NCBI GenBank assembly: GCA_030262725.1
Contig: JAJSZS010000001.1
Span: forward strand, 124,001 to 188,000
DNA: 64,000 nt
Direction of reading: 5' to 3'
Origin: Candidatus Desulfofervidus auxilii
GTDB lineage: Bacteria > Desulfobacterota > Desulfofervidia > Desulfofervidales > Desulfofervidaceae
The position numbers and the translations under genes are program-made. Below the pieces are notes generated by a model, which saw only the letters and a list, made by a program, of their open reading frames with translations, was not told the origin of the DNA and did not search any database. Positions 46,492-56,295 of this stretch are shown one piece after another (the stretch's first letter is position 1; the number at the start of each line of letters is the position of its first letter).

Positions 46492-47415
46492 ATGAAATAT
46501 ATCTTTGGACCAGTGCCATCTCGCCGTTTAGGTTTTTCTTTAGGTTTAGATTTAGTGCCATTTAAGACATGTAGTTATGATTGTATTTATTGTGAATTAG
46601 GAAGAACAACTCATTTAAGCATTGAACCAGCTTATTATGTAACAGCTAAAGAGATTTTAAAAGAATTAGAGGATTTTTTTGCAGAAAATCATCCTCATAT
46701 AGATTTTATTACTATTGGTGGCTCTGGTGAGCCTACTCTTAATAAACATTTAGAAGAAATTATATTAAGTGTAAAGGCTTTAAGTAAAGTTCCAGTAGCT
46801 GTACTTACAAATGGCTCTCTTTTTTGGCAAAAAGACATTATTAAAGCTGTCTCTTTGGCTGATGTTGTATTGCCATCTTTAGATACAGTTTCTTATGATA
46901 CTTGGAAACGTTTAAATAGACCTCATCCAATGCTAAAGCTTGATAAAATTATTGAAGGATTAAAAGATTTTAGACAACAATATGATGGGAAAATTTGGCT
47001 TGAAATTTTATTTGTTAAAGGGATTAATGATAATGAATCAGAAATTTTTGCTTTAAAATCCGTTTTAAACGAAATTTTGCCAGATAAGATACATTTAAAT
47101 ACAGTAGTGAGACCTCCTGCTGAAGCGAATGTTTTAGCATTAAATTTTGAAGAAATGAAAAAAATTAAAGAAATGATTGGTGAAAAAGCAGAGATTATTG
47201 TAGATTTTAAAGGGGAAATTATAGATACTGGAACAAAGGATATAGAAGAAAGACTTATTGCCATTTTAAAACGTCGCCCTTGCACTCTAAATGACATTAT
47301 TTATGCTTTAGGTGTAAGAAAAACAACAGTTATCAAATTATTAGAGTTATATCAACGAAAAAAAAGGATTGACAGTTACTTATATCAGGGGCAAAAATAT
47401 TATTTAATAAGATGA
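46492..47415 (+). CDS. Radical SAM protein (COG0731-like) with C-terminal winged-helix tail
   Basis: 307 residues. The N-terminal KYIFGPVPSRRLGFSLGLD is a highly diagnostic opening of the COG0731 family. The cluster motif is C27-x3-C31-x2-C34 (CSYDCIYC), and FITIGGSGEPTLN is the SAM-binding glycine turn. The last 70 or so residues look like a winged helix (RRPCTLNDIIYALGVRKTT). Function is unknown. It shares an ATGA overlap with the activase gene. Confidence 0.8.
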   Translation: MKYIFGPVPSRRLGFSLGLDLVPFKTCSYDCIYCELGRTTHLSIEPAYYVTAKEILKELEDFFAENHPHIDFITIGGSGEPTLNKHLEEIILSVKALSKVPVAVLTNGSLFWQKDIIKAVSLADVVLPSLDTVSYDTWKRLNRPHPMLKLDKIIEGLKDFRQQYDGKIWLEILFVKGINDNESEIFALKSVLNEILPDKIHLNTVVRPPAEANVLALNFEEMKKIKEMIGEKAEIIVDFKGEIIDTGTKDIEERLIAILKRRPCTLNDIIYALGVRKTTVIKLLELYQRKKRIDSYLYQGQKYYLIR

Positions 47416-50400
47416 TGAGTAAGTTATATCTTGGACTAGATGTAGGTTCTACAAGTGCCTGCACTGTTATTTTAGATGAGAAGATAAACATACTTTATGA
47501 AGATTATCGGCGTACTTATGGGCAACCTTTACGTACTGTTGCAAATATTTTAGAAGAAATTATCCAAAAATTTTCTCTAACTGATATTGTTTCTCTTTCT
47601 TTTACAGGTTCTGGTGGAAAAACATTTTTATCATTATTAGGTGGTGAGTTTATTAATGAAATTATTGCCCATGGTAAAGCAGTAGCCTTTTATTATCCAG
47701 AAGTAAGAACTGTTATTGAAATTGGTGGTGAAGACAGTAAGCTTATCTTCTTAGCACCAGATGAAACAGGAAGACCAAGGATTGTAGATTTTGCTATGAA
47801 TACACTTTGTGCTGCTGGTACAGGTGCTTTTTTAGATCAACAAGCACATCGTTTAGGATTAAAAATAGAAGAATTTAGTTATTTAGCTCTTAAGGCTAAA
47901 ACAATTCCTAGAATTGCTGGGCGTTGTGCGGTATTTGCTAAATCAGACATGATTCATCTCCAACAAGAAGGTACTCCTTTGCCAGAAATTGTTGCGGGAT
48001 TATGTTATGCTTTAGCTAGGAATCTTCGTAGCAATATAGGTCGAGGAAAGCCATTTCATAAGCCAGTTGCTTTTCAAGGAGGGGTAGCAGCTAATTTAGG
48101 TATGCGTCGTGCTTTTTGTGATATTTTGCGATTAAAGCCAGAAGAATTGATTATTCCAAAGCATTATCTTACTATGGGAGCGATTGGCGCAGCTTTAGAT
48201 GCTATTGAGAGAAAAAAGGAAGATTATCACTTTCCTGGTTTGGAAAAATTATATGCTGCCATAAAACAAGAAAGAGAAATAAAGTATTTTTATCCTCCTT
48301 TAAAATTGGAAAAATCTTGTATTAAAAAGACTGAGACTCACATCATTTCTCAAGAAAAAATACCTGCATATTTAGGTGTTGATGTAGGTTCTGTTAGTAC
48401 AAATTTAGTGTTAATAGATGAAAAAGGGCAATTATTGGCAAAAGAATATCTAATGACAGCTGGTCATCCTCTTGAAGCGGTAAAAAAAGGTTTAAAAAGT
48501 TTAGGAAAAAAATGGAAAGATAAAGTAGAGATTTTAGGAGCTGCAACTACTGGCTCTGGTCGTTTTTTAGTAGGAGATTTTATTGGAGCAGATGTAATAA
48601 AGAATGAAATTACAGCCCAGGCTACAGCAGCTGTAGCTATAGATCCAAAGGTAGATACTATTATTGAAATTGGAGGACAAGACTCAAAATTTATTCGTCT
48701 TAAAAATGGGGCAATTATAGATTTTGAAATGAATAAAGCTTGTGCAGCTGGTACTGGTTCTTTTTTAGAAGAGCAAGCTGATAGCTTAAGTATTTCTATT
48801 TATAAAGAATTTTCTGATTTAGCTCTTTCTGCAAAACATCCTGCTCCATTGGGAGAACGTTGTACAGTATTTATGAAATCAGACCTTGTCCATTATCAAC
48901 AAAAAGGTTTACCTAAAGAAGATCTTGTAGCTGGACTTTGTTATGCCATTGCCTATAATTTTATCAATAAAGTAGTATCTAATAGAACTATTGGTAATCA
49001 TATTTTCTTTCAAGGTGGTGTAGCTGCTAATAAAGGCGTTGTAGCTGCTTTTGAACAGATTTTGAAAAAGCCTATTATTGTACCACCTCATCATGAAGTA
49101 ACAGGGGCAATTGGAGCAGCTTTATTAGCAAAAAAAGAAAAAAATTGGGAGAAAAGTAAATTTAAAGGTTTTGATTTAGCTCATCTAAATTATCAGATAA
49201 ATACATTTGTCTGCAAAGCTTGTCCAAATCAATGTGAGATAAAAAAAGTTACTATTGAAGGACAAAAGGAAGTATATTACTATGGTGGTCGTTGTGAAAA
49301 ATATGAAATTGCTCATAGAGATATTTCTCCTGCTCCTGATCTTGTCAAAGAAAGGGAAAAATTACTTTTAGAATATGTTGAAAAAGCAAAAGGAGGAGAT
49401 AGAGGAGAAATTGCCATTCCCTATGCCTTTTTCTTACAAGATTTTTTGCCATTTTTTGCTACATTATTGAATGAATTAGGTTTCAAAGTAGTTGTTTCTG
49501 CCCCTACAACAAAAGAGACTATTCAGGCTGGAGTAGAAAGTGTTTTAGCTGAGACTTGTTATCCAGTAAAAGTAGCACATGGACATGTTTCTGTTTTAAT
49601 TAAATCAGGATACAAACGCTTATTTTTCCCAAATGTTATAGATCTTCCTTCTCGTTCCCCAGGTTTTGTATGGGGGATGGTGTGTCCTTATGTTCAAGGA
49701 TTGCCTTATATGCTTAAATCAGCTTTTAATTTTGAAAAAGAAGATATAGAGTTTTTACACCCTGTTGTATATTTAGGTAGAACTGGTTGGTATTATAGAC
49801 AAAGTATTAAAAATTTAAGTGAAGCTTTAAGAATATCAAAAAAGAAAGTAGAAAAGGCATGGGAAAAGGCAAAGATTGCACAAAAAGAATTTGAGGAAAA
49901 AATTGTAAAAAAAGCAAAAAAAATAATTTCAAATTTAAGACCCAAAGATATAGCTATTGTTATTGTTGGTCGCGCTTATAATAGCTTTGACAGTGGTACA
50001 AACCTTCGCATTCCTCAAAAACTTTCTCAAAGAGGTGTACCAGTTATCCCTTTAGATGCTCTACCACTTGAGACAGTAAGGATAAAAGATGCTTGGCCAC
50101 ATATGTACTGGCGATATGGACAACATATATTAACAGCAGCTGCTTATATTAGAGATCATCCTCAACTTTATCCTATTTATATTACAAATTTTGCTTGTGG
50201 TCCTGATTCTTTCATTCTTCACTTTTTTAAAGAAGAGATAGGTAAAAAGCCATTTCTTGAAATAGAAATAGATGAACATAGTGCCGATGCTGGAGTAATA
50301 ACAAGGCTTGAGGCATTTTTAGACAGTATTAAAGGGAAAAAACAGACAAGTAAAGCTCAAAGACGTTATTTTATTTATAAAAAACATTATCATGATGCTT

Positions 50401-51575
50401 GTGTTTATATTCCTTATATGTGTGATCATTCTTATGCTTTAGCTGCTGTATTTGAGGGTTGTGGAGTAAAAGCAAAGGTAATGTCTCGTACGGATGAAGA
50501 AAGTTTTATTTTAGGTAGACAGGCAGTTTCTGGTAAAGAGTGTTACCCTTGTCTTCTTACAGCAGGTGATATGTTAAAAACACTAAAACAGCCTGATTTT
50601 GATCCAAAATATGCTGCCTTTTTTATGCCTACTGGTAGTGGTCCATGCCGCTTTGGTCAATATGCTCATTTTCACCGCCGTGTATTAGATGAATGGGGAT
50701 ATACAGAAATTCCTATTTTTTCGCCGAATCAGGATGGAGAATATTATGAAAAACTTGGTATGGTAGCAAATGATTTTATCCTTTGGGCATGGAGGGGTTT
50801 AGTGGCTGTAGATATTTTAGAAAAATTTTTAAGACATACCCGCCCATATGAGAAAAAGCCAGGTGAAGCTGACAGAATTTATCAAAATTATCTTGAAAAA
50901 ATATGTGAATATTTACGCCAAAAAGAAGAGCCATTACCTTTATTGATTCAGGCAGCAAATGATTTTGAAAAGATTCGTGATAATGCAATATCTAAACCTA
51001 CTGTAGGTATTGTGGGTGAAATTTATTTACGCAGTAACCCATTTGCTAATGAAAATCTTATTAGAAGATTAGAAGCTCTTGGGGCAGAAGTATGGCTTCC
51101 ACCTTTAGGTGAATGGATTTTTTATACAAATCATACTGCCATACTTCGTTCTTGGCGTCAGCGTTATTTAAAAAGATTATTGAGACTTTTGATTACAACT
51201 ATTATTCAACATAAGGAAGAATGGCGATTTGTTAAAAAAGTGGCTTCTAAAATAAAACATGCTCATGAACCTTTTATTGTGCAACTTCTTCATTGGGCTA
51301 AACCTTATCTTCACCCTGCTTTTGAAGGTGAAGCAGTTTTAAGTATTGGTAAGGCTATTGATTTTCTAAAAAAAGGCACAAAAGGTATTATTAATGTTAT
51401 GCCATTTACCTGCATGCCTGGTACTATCACCCAAGCAATATTTTCAAGATTACAAAAAGAAAAAGGTGGTTTTCCTTGTCTTCATTTAGCCTTTGATGGA
51501 CAAGAACAAACACATATTCAAACTCGTTTAGAGGCATTTATGCATCAAGTATATAATTTTTTTGCTTTATTATGA
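47412..51575 (+). CDS. Giant fused acyl-CoA dehydratase activase (two BcrAD/BadFG domains plus DUF2229/HgdB-like region)
   Basis: 1387 residues. Two ASKHA-type ATPase domains repeat in tandem: residues 1 to about 285 (LGLDVGSTSACTVI, CAAGTGAFLDQQA) and about 319 to 573 (LGVDVGSVSTNLV, CAAGTGSFLEEQA), each keeping the cluster-binding CAAGTG region. A Cys-rich link CKACPNQCEIKK (about 600-611) leads into a DUF2229 and HgdB-like part (about 660-1387). Such proteins are related to the activators of 2-hydroxyacyl-CoA dehydratase and benzoyl-CoA reductase. No dehydratase alpha/beta genes are adjacent, so the target is unknown. Confidence 0.85.
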   Translation: MMSKLYLGLDVGSTSACTVILDEKINILYEDYRRTYGQPLRTVANILEEIIQKFSLTDIVSLSFTGSGGKTFLSLLGGEFINEIIAHGKAVAFYYPEVRTVIEIGGEDSKLIFLAPDETGRPRIVDFAMNTLCAAGTGAFLDQQAHRLGLKIEEFSYLALKAKTIPRIAGRCAVFAKSDMIHLQQEGTPLPEIVAGLCYALARNLRSNIGRGKPFHKPVAFQGGVAANLGMRRAFCDILRLKPEELIIPKHYLTMGAIGAALDAIERKKEDYHFPGLEKLYAAIKQEREIKYFYPPLKLEKSCIKKTETHIISQEKIPAYLGVDVGSVSTNLVLIDEKGQLLAKEYLMTAGHPLEAVKKGLKSLGKKWKDKVEILGAATTGSGRFLVGDFIGADVIKNEITAQATAAVAIDPKVDTIIEIGGQDSKFIRLKNGAIIDFEMNKACAAGTGSFLEEQADSLSISIYKEFSDLALSAKHPAPLGERCTVFMKSDLVHYQQKGLPKEDLVAGLCYAIAYNFINKVVSNRTIGNHIFFQGGVAANKGVVAAFEQILKKPIIVPPHHEVTGAIGAALLAKKEKNWEKSKFKGFDLAHLNYQINTFVCKACPNQCEIKKVTIEGQKEVYYYGGRCEKYEIAHRDISPAPDLVKEREKLLLEYVEKAKGGDRGEIAIPYAFFLQDFLPFFATLLNELGFKVVVSAPTTKETIQAGVESVLAETCYPVKVAHGHVSVLIKSGYKRLFFPNVIDLPSRSPGFVWGMVCPYVQGLPYMLKSAFNFEKEDIEFLHPVVYLGRTGWYYRQSIKNLSEALRISKKKVEKAWEKAKIAQKEFEEKIVKKAKKIISNLRPKDIAIVIVGRAYNSFDSGTNLRIPQKLSQRGVPVIPLDALPLETVRIKDAWPHMYWRYGQHILTAAAYIRDHPQLYPIYITNFACGPDSFILHFFKEEIGKKPFLEIEIDEHSADAGVITRLEAFLDSIKGKKQTSKAQRRYFIYKKHYHDACVYIPYMCDHSYALAAVFEGCGVKAKVMSRTDEESFILGRQAVSGKECYPCLLTAGDMLKTLKQPDFDPKYAAFFMPTGSGPCRFGQYAHFHRRVLDEWGYTEIPIFSPNQDGEYYEKLGMVANDFILWAWRGLVAVDILEKFLRHTRPYEKKPGEADRIYQNYLEKICEYLRQKEEPLPLLIQAANDFEKIRDNAISKPTVGIVGEIYLRSNPFANENLIRRLEALGAEVWLPPLGEWIFYTNHTAILRSWRQRYLKRLLRLLITTIIQHKEEWRFVKKVASKIKHAHEPFIVQLLHWAKPYLHPAFEGEAVLSIGKAIDFLKKGTKGIINVMPFTCMPGTITQAIFSRLQKEKGGFPCLHLAFDGQEQTHIQTRLEAFMHQVYNFFALL

Positions 51576-51587
51576 CCACCTGGTCAT
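51552..51587 (+). promoter_or_regulatory. -10 box and operator palindrome at the second tetR gene
   Basis: A perfect TATAAT (51552-51557) has no convincing -35. The palindrome ATGACCA-cc-TGGTCAT (51572-51587) contains the stop of the activase gene and the first two bases of the tetR ATG at 51586, so it could be the autoregulatory operator. Confidence 0.5.
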
Positions 51588-52236
51588 GAAAAATAAATTT
51601 CAACCTCAAAAAACATTTTTTTCATTAGCAGCAGAAAAACAAGAACGTTTACTTAAAGTTGCTACAGAGGAATTTGCTACTCAAGGTTATCAGAAAGCAA
51701 GCATTAACCGTATTATTGAGAAATTAGGAATTGCTAAAGGTTCTCTTTATCAATACTTTCGCAATAAAGAGCATTTATTTCTTTTTATTTTTTCACAAGG
51801 TATCTATTTAGCAAAAAAAATATTAAAACCTATTAAAGAAGAAAAAGGTGATGTTTTTTTTAAAATTAAAACTTCTTTAAAAGCAGGAATTGAATTTATA
51901 AAAAAACATCCTCATATTTTTCATATTTACTTAAAAATTCTTTTTGAAGATAAAGTACCTGTAAGGGAAAATCTTTTAAAAGCTATTCGTTTTTATTCTA
52001 GAGATTATCTTCTTCCAATTTTAGAGGAAGGAAAAAGAAAAGGGGAAATTAGAGAAGATATAGATTTGGAAATGGCAGCTTTTATGTTAGATGCCATGAT
52101 AGAACGTTTTTTACAAGCACATGTGTTACCTTATTTAGATGCTATTTCTATTTATCAGGCAGATGAAAAAGTATTGGAAAAAAAGATAGATATCTGGATA
52201 GACATTTTAAAAAAAGGATTGGCAAGAAATGTTTAA
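51586..52236 (+). CDS. TetR/AcrR-family transcriptional regulator
   Basis: 216 residues from ATG 51586, chosen because the 8-codon longer frame would read through the palindrome. The helix-turn-helix is EEFATQGYQKASINRIIEKL with GSLYQYFRNKEHLF. The C-terminal domain is of the fatty-acid/acyl-CoA-sensing style, but the ligand is unknown. It lies between the fused activase and the menaquinone genes and overlaps mqnE by 8 bases, so it may control either side. Confidence 0.88.
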   Translation: MKNKFQPQKTFFSLAAEKQERLLKVATEEFATQGYQKASINRIIEKLGIAKGSLYQYFRNKEHLFLFIFSQGIYLAKKILKPIKEEKGDVFFKIKTSLKAGIEFIKKHPHIFHIYLKILFEDKVPVRENLLKAIRFYSRDYLLPILEEGKRKGEIREDIDLEMAAFMLDAMIERFLQAHVLPYLDAISIYQADEKVLEKKIDIWIDILKKGLARNV

Positions 52237-53290
52237 AGAAATTGTGCATAAGGTAGAAAGTGGAGAAAGACTTAGTTTTAATGATGGTCTTTTTCTTTAT
52301 CAAGCACCTTTATTTTTTCTTGGAGAATTAGCAAAAATTGTAAGAGAAAAATTACATGGGAAAAGGGCATATTATGTTTATAATCAACATATTAATTATA
52401 GCAATATTTGCATAAATCTTTGCAAATTTTGTGCTTTTGGTAAACCAAAAGGAGATCCAAAGGCATTCACTTTGAGTTTAGAGGAAATAGAATCTAAGGT
52501 TAAATCTCGTTTGAATGAACCTATAAAAGAGATTCATATTGTTGGAGGACTTAATCCTGAACTTCCCTTTGAATATTATATTGAGATTATAAAGATTGTG
52601 CGCTCAATTCGTCCAGATGTCTGCATTAAAGCCTATACAGCTACTGAAATTGCCCATTTTTCTAAAATAACAGGCAAAAATATTGAAGAAGTTTTATCAA
52701 TTTTAAAAGAAGCAGGTTTAAATATTTTACCTGGTGGTGGAGCAGAAGTATTTAGTGATAGAGTAAGAAGGGCATTATGTCCTAAAAAGCTTTCTGGTAA
52801 AGAATGGTTAGAGGTTATCAAGACCGCCCATCGCTTAGGCATACCTACAAATTGTACTATGCTTTATGGTCATATTGAGACCATTGAGGAACGTCTTGAG
52901 CATTTAATTGCCTTAAGGAATGCACAAGATGAAACAGGTGGTTTTCTTTGTTTTATTCCACTTTCATTTCATCCAAAAAATACAAGATTAGATTACTTGC
53001 CAGGGCCAACTGGTATAGAAGATTTAAAGACAATTGCTATTTCTCGACTTATGCTAGATAACATTCCTCATATTAAGGCATATTGGGTCATGCTTACACC
53101 AAAGCTTGCGCAGGTTGCTTTAAATTTTGGAGCAGATGATATGGATGGTACTATTATTGAAGAAAAGATTACCCATATGGCAAAAGCAGAATCCCCACAA
53201 TGTTTAACAAAAAAGGAATTAGAAAGTTTAATAAGAGAAGCAGGTTATGAACCAGTAGAAAGGAATGGATTTTTTGAAAAAGCAAGATAA
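52229..53290 (+). CDS. mqnE: Aminofutalosine synthase MqnE
   Basis: Radical SAM enzyme that joins an adenosyl group to 3-[(1-carboxyvinyl)oxy]benzoate to make aminofutalosine. The motif C61-x3-C65-x2-C68 (CINLCKFCAFG) is followed by LPGGGAEVFSDRVR, TNCTMLYGHIET and GGFLCFIPLSFHPKNT, the MqnE pattern. Length is 353. It overlaps mqnC by 26 bases. Confidence 0.93.
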   Translation: MFKEIVHKVESGERLSFNDGLFLYQAPLFFLGELAKIVREKLHGKRAYYVYNQHINYSNICINLCKFCAFGKPKGDPKAFTLSLEEIESKVKSRLNEPIKEIHIVGGLNPELPFEYYIEIIKIVRSIRPDVCIKAYTATEIAHFSKITGKNIEEVLSILKEAGLNILPGGGAEVFSDRVRRALCPKKLSGKEWLEVIKTAHRLGIPTNCTMLYGHIETIEERLEHLIALRNAQDETGGFLCFIPLSFHPKNTRLDYLPGPTGIEDLKTIAISRLMLDNIPHIKAYWVMLTPKLAQVALNFGADDMDGTIIEEKITHMAKAESPQCLTKKELESLIREAGYEPVERNGFFEKAR

Positions 53291-54338
53291 AAAACTGATT
53301 GATAAAATTTTAAATGGTGAGCGACTTAAAAAAGAAGAAGCTATAAGACTATTTGATTTAGATTTGATTTTACTAGGTAAACTGGCACATCAAATAAGAT
53401 TACGTTTACATCCAGAGCCTATAGTAACTTATATTGTTGATCGTAATATTAATTATTCAAATATTTGTATTTCTTGCTGTAAATTTTGTGCATTTTGGCG
53501 TCCAAAAGGACATCCAGAGGCATATGTTTTGAATAAAAAAGAATTAGCTAAAAAAATAGAAGAAACTATTGAATTAGGTGGTATTCAAATTTTATTACAA
53601 GGAGGATTGCATCCTGATTGGACTATTTCTGATTATGAAGAGATGCTTTTTTGGATAAAAAAACATTATCCAAATATTCATATTCATGGTTTATCTGCTC
53701 CAGAAATAGCACATATTGCTAAAAAATCTAATTTAAGTATTGAAGAAACTTTAATAAGGCTTAAAAAAGCAGGTCTTAATTCTATCCCTGGTGGAGGGGC
53801 AGAGATCTTAGTAGATAGAGTGCGTAAAATTCTTTCTCCAAATAAATGTGATGTATTTACCTGGCTTAAAGTTATGGAAACAGCACACAAATTAGGAATA
53901 AAAACCACTGCTACAATGATGTTTGGCCATATAGAAACTTATGAAGAACGTATTGAACATTTGTTTAAGATTAGAGATTTACAAGATAAAACACATGGTT
54001 TTACTGCTTTTATTCCTTGGACATTTCAACCCAAAAATACAGCTCTGAATTATTTAAAACCAGTAGGTGCTGTTGAATATTTAAAAACATTGGCAATTTC
54101 TCGAATTATTTTAGATAATATTCCCAATATTCAAGCCTCATGGGTTACACAAGGGGCAAAAATTGGGCAAATTTCCTTATTTTTTGGGGCAAATGATTTA
54201 GGTAGCCTTATGATAGAGGAAAATGTAGTTGCTGCTACTGGTGTGAAATTTCGTATGAATGAAAAAGAAATGTGTTATTTAATAGAAAAAGCAGGTTTTA
54301 AACCACAGAGAAGAAACATGTATTATGAATGGGTTTAA
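53265..54338 (+). CDS. mqnC: Cyclic dehypoxanthinyl futalosine synthase MqnC
   Basis: Radical SAM cyclase of the futalosine route. The DRNINYSNICISCCKFCAFW region has C68, C72 and C75 of the CX3CX2C motif. SIPGGGAEILVDRVR and TAFIPWTFQPKNTAL distinguish MqnC from MqnE. Length is 357. AAGGA lies directly before the ATG, so a TTG three codons on (53274) is a possible alternative start. Confidence 0.93.
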   Translation: MDFLKKQDKKLIDKILNGERLKKEEAIRLFDLDLILLGKLAHQIRLRLHPEPIVTYIVDRNINYSNICISCCKFCAFWRPKGHPEAYVLNKKELAKKIEETIELGGIQILLQGGLHPDWTISDYEEMLFWIKKHYPNIHIHGLSAPEIAHIAKKSNLSIEETLIRLKKAGLNSIPGGGAEILVDRVRKILSPNKCDVFTWLKVMETAHKLGIKTTATMMFGHIETYEERIEHLFKIRDLQDKTHGFTAFIPWTFQPKNTALNYLKPVGAVEYLKTLAISRIILDNIPNIQASWVTQGAKIGQISLFFGANDLGSLMIEENVVAATGVKFRMNEKEMCYLIEKAGFKPQRRNMYYEWV

Positions 54339-55500
54339 AATTCATCGTGCTAAATGGATATTGCCTATATTTTGTCCACCTATTGAAAATGGTGCTATAG
54401 CTATAAGTCAAGGAAAAATTTTAGAAGTTGGCAATTATAAAGAAATAAGAAAGAAAATAAATGGTGAAGTTATTGATCATGGTGAAGGGATATTGTTTCC
54501 TGCTTTAGTAAATGTCCATACTCATTTAGAACTTTCGGCATTAAAAGGTATTAAAAAAGATAATTTTGTTGATTGGTTAAGCTCTATCATTGTTGCAAAA
54601 ATGGGATTAAAAAGAGAAAAACGTAAGGAAGCAGAAAAAAAAGCATATAATGATTTAAAGATTACAGGTACAGCCCTTTTTGGAAACATAAAAAATATAC
54701 CAGAAAATGATAATCTTCCTGGAGAAGTAATTTTTTTTGAATTTATTGGTTTTAATGAAAATATAGCTCAAAAACGCTGGAAAAACTGGCTAAATTTTAT
54801 AGAAACTTATCCAAAAGTAATGCCATCTGCTCATTCTCCTTATAGTGTACATCCAAAATTTTTAAAAAAAATTAAAAAATTAGCTAGGGAAAATAAAAAA
54901 ATATTTTCTATTCATGTAGCAGAAAGTGAGGCAGAAGTAGAATTTTTACTTACTGGAAAAGGTAAAATTGCCTCTTTGCTTAAAGAAAAAGGTGTTTGGG
55001 AAGATGGGCTTATACCTAAAAAAAGACCAATAGATTATTTAGAATCTCTTAAGATACTTGACTCTAATACTTTATGTGTACATTGTATAGAGGTGACACA
55101 AAAAGAGATTGAGATTTTAAAAAAATATAAAGTAAAAATTTGTATCTGTCCCAGAAGTAATGCTAATTTGGGTTTAAAAAAACCTCCTCTTTTTCTTTTT
55201 AAAAAATTTGGTCTATTTCTCTGTTTAGGTACAGATAGTTTAGCTAGTAATGAGGATTTAAATCTTTTTAAAGAAATGGGCTATTTATTAAATGAAGGCA
55301 TTTTTTCTCCTAGTGAATTGTTAGAGATGGGAACATGGAAAGGTAGTATTGCTTTAGGATTTGGATGCCGTTTTGGTACATTTTTCCCTCATGCAGAGGC
55401 AAAGATATTGTTTTCTCCAATTATTGGAAAAAATTTGGCAGAGGCTGTAATTATAGCTGGAATAGAAAGAAAAGTAAGATGGATAGAAAATTACGCTTAG
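54325..55500 (+). CDS. mqnX: Aminofutalosine deaminase, amidohydrolase family (MqnX-like)
   Basis: Deaminates aminofutalosine to futalosine. It is a 391-residue TrzA/AtzA-type metal hydrolase with the HxH site in LVNVHTHLELSALKG, HVAESEAEVEFL, VHCIEVTQKEI and the final Asp in LCLGTDSLASNEDL. The assignment to MqnX rests on its position between mqnC and mqnA as well as sequence. It overlaps both neighbours. Confidence 0.85.
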   Translation: MNGFKIHRAKWILPIFCPPIENGAIAISQGKILEVGNYKEIRKKINGEVIDHGEGILFPALVNVHTHLELSALKGIKKDNFVDWLSSIIVAKMGLKREKRKEAEKKAYNDLKITGTALFGNIKNIPENDNLPGEVIFFEFIGFNENIAQKRWKNWLNFIETYPKVMPSAHSPYSVHPKFLKKIKKLARENKKIFSIHVAESEAEVEFLLTGKGKIASLLKEKGVWEDGLIPKKRPIDYLESLKILDSNTLCVHCIEVTQKEIEILKKYKVKICICPRSNANLGLKKPPLFLFKKFGLFLCLGTDSLASNEDLNLFKEMGYLLNEGIFSPSELLEMGTWKGSIALGFGCRFGTFFPHAEAKILFSPIIGKNLAEAVIIAGIERKVRWIENYA

Positions 55501-56294
55501 GTAAATTTCCATTTTTAAATTGTGTACCAATCTATTATGGTCTAGAAACAGGTAAAATAAAATGCAAAGAGGAATTTCATTTAATTTCTGCTCCTCCAAC
55601 AAATCTTAATAATCTTCTTAAAAAAGCTAAATTAGATATAAGCCCTATTTCCTCAATAGCATATGTTGACATAGTTAATGAATGTTTAATTTTGCCAGAA
55701 CTTTCTATATCTGCTAAGGGAAAAGTAAAAAGTGTAGTACTTTTTAGTCGTGTGCCAATAGAAGAACTTGATGGGTGTCCTGTTTTTGTTACTAAACAAT
55801 CAGCCACTTCCGTTGCCCTTTTAAAGCTTATTTTAAAAAAAGAATTTGGCATTAAACCTATTTATAAAAAAGGCGAGATTATTAAATTTAATGGGACAGT
55901 TATAGCTGGATTAGCTATTGGTGATGCAGCCTTAAATCTTAGGGCAAAAAGAATCTATCCTTATCAGCTTGATTTAAGCGAGATTTGGCAAAAATGGACA
56001 GGTTTACCATTTGTATTTAGTTTTTTTGTGGTAAGAAAAACATTTTGGGAAACGCATAGAAGGAAAATCATAAACATTTGGCAAGCACTTCTTGCCTCAA
56101 AAAAATGGGGTCTTTCTCATTTAAATATCATTGCCACATTATATAAACATTTAGATAATCCAATTGCCTACTGGCAATGTTTAAATTATGATTTATCCTC
56201 TTTGCACTTAGAGAGTTTAAGGCTATTTTTTTATCACTTAAAGGAAATGGAAGAGATTGTAACTATACCCGAAATAAAATTAATGGAAATTTAA
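55479..56294 (+). CDS. mqnA: Chorismate dehydratase MqnA
   Basis: Removes water from chorismate to give 3-[(1-carboxyvinyl)oxy]benzoate, the first futalosine-route step. ATG 55479 gives the family N terminus RKLRLGKFPFLNCVPIYYGL. ISPISSIAYVD, VFVTKQSATSVALLKL, IGDAAL and GLPFVFSFFVVR are typical. Length is 271. It overlaps the deaminase gene by 22 bases and is followed by topA. mqnD and the later UbiA/UbiE-type steps are not in the window. Confidence 0.92.
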   Translation: MDRKLRLGKFPFLNCVPIYYGLETGKIKCKEEFHLISAPPTNLNNLLKKAKLDISPISSIAYVDIVNECLILPELSISAKGKVKSVVLFSRVPIEELDGCPVFVTKQSATSVALLKLILKKEFGIKPIYKKGEIIKFNGTVIAGLAIGDAALNLRAKRIYPYQLDLSEIWQKWTGLPFVFSFFVVRKTFWETHRRKIINIWQALLASKKWGLSHLNIIATLYKHLDNPIAYWQCLNYDLSSLHLESLRLFFYHLKEMEEIVTIPEIKLMEI

Positions 56295-56295
56295 G

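Noticed and set aside
55365-55478. Longer N terminus for MqnA
   Set aside because: The added residues are read from inside the deaminase gene and do not match the family; ATG 55479 gives the usual start.
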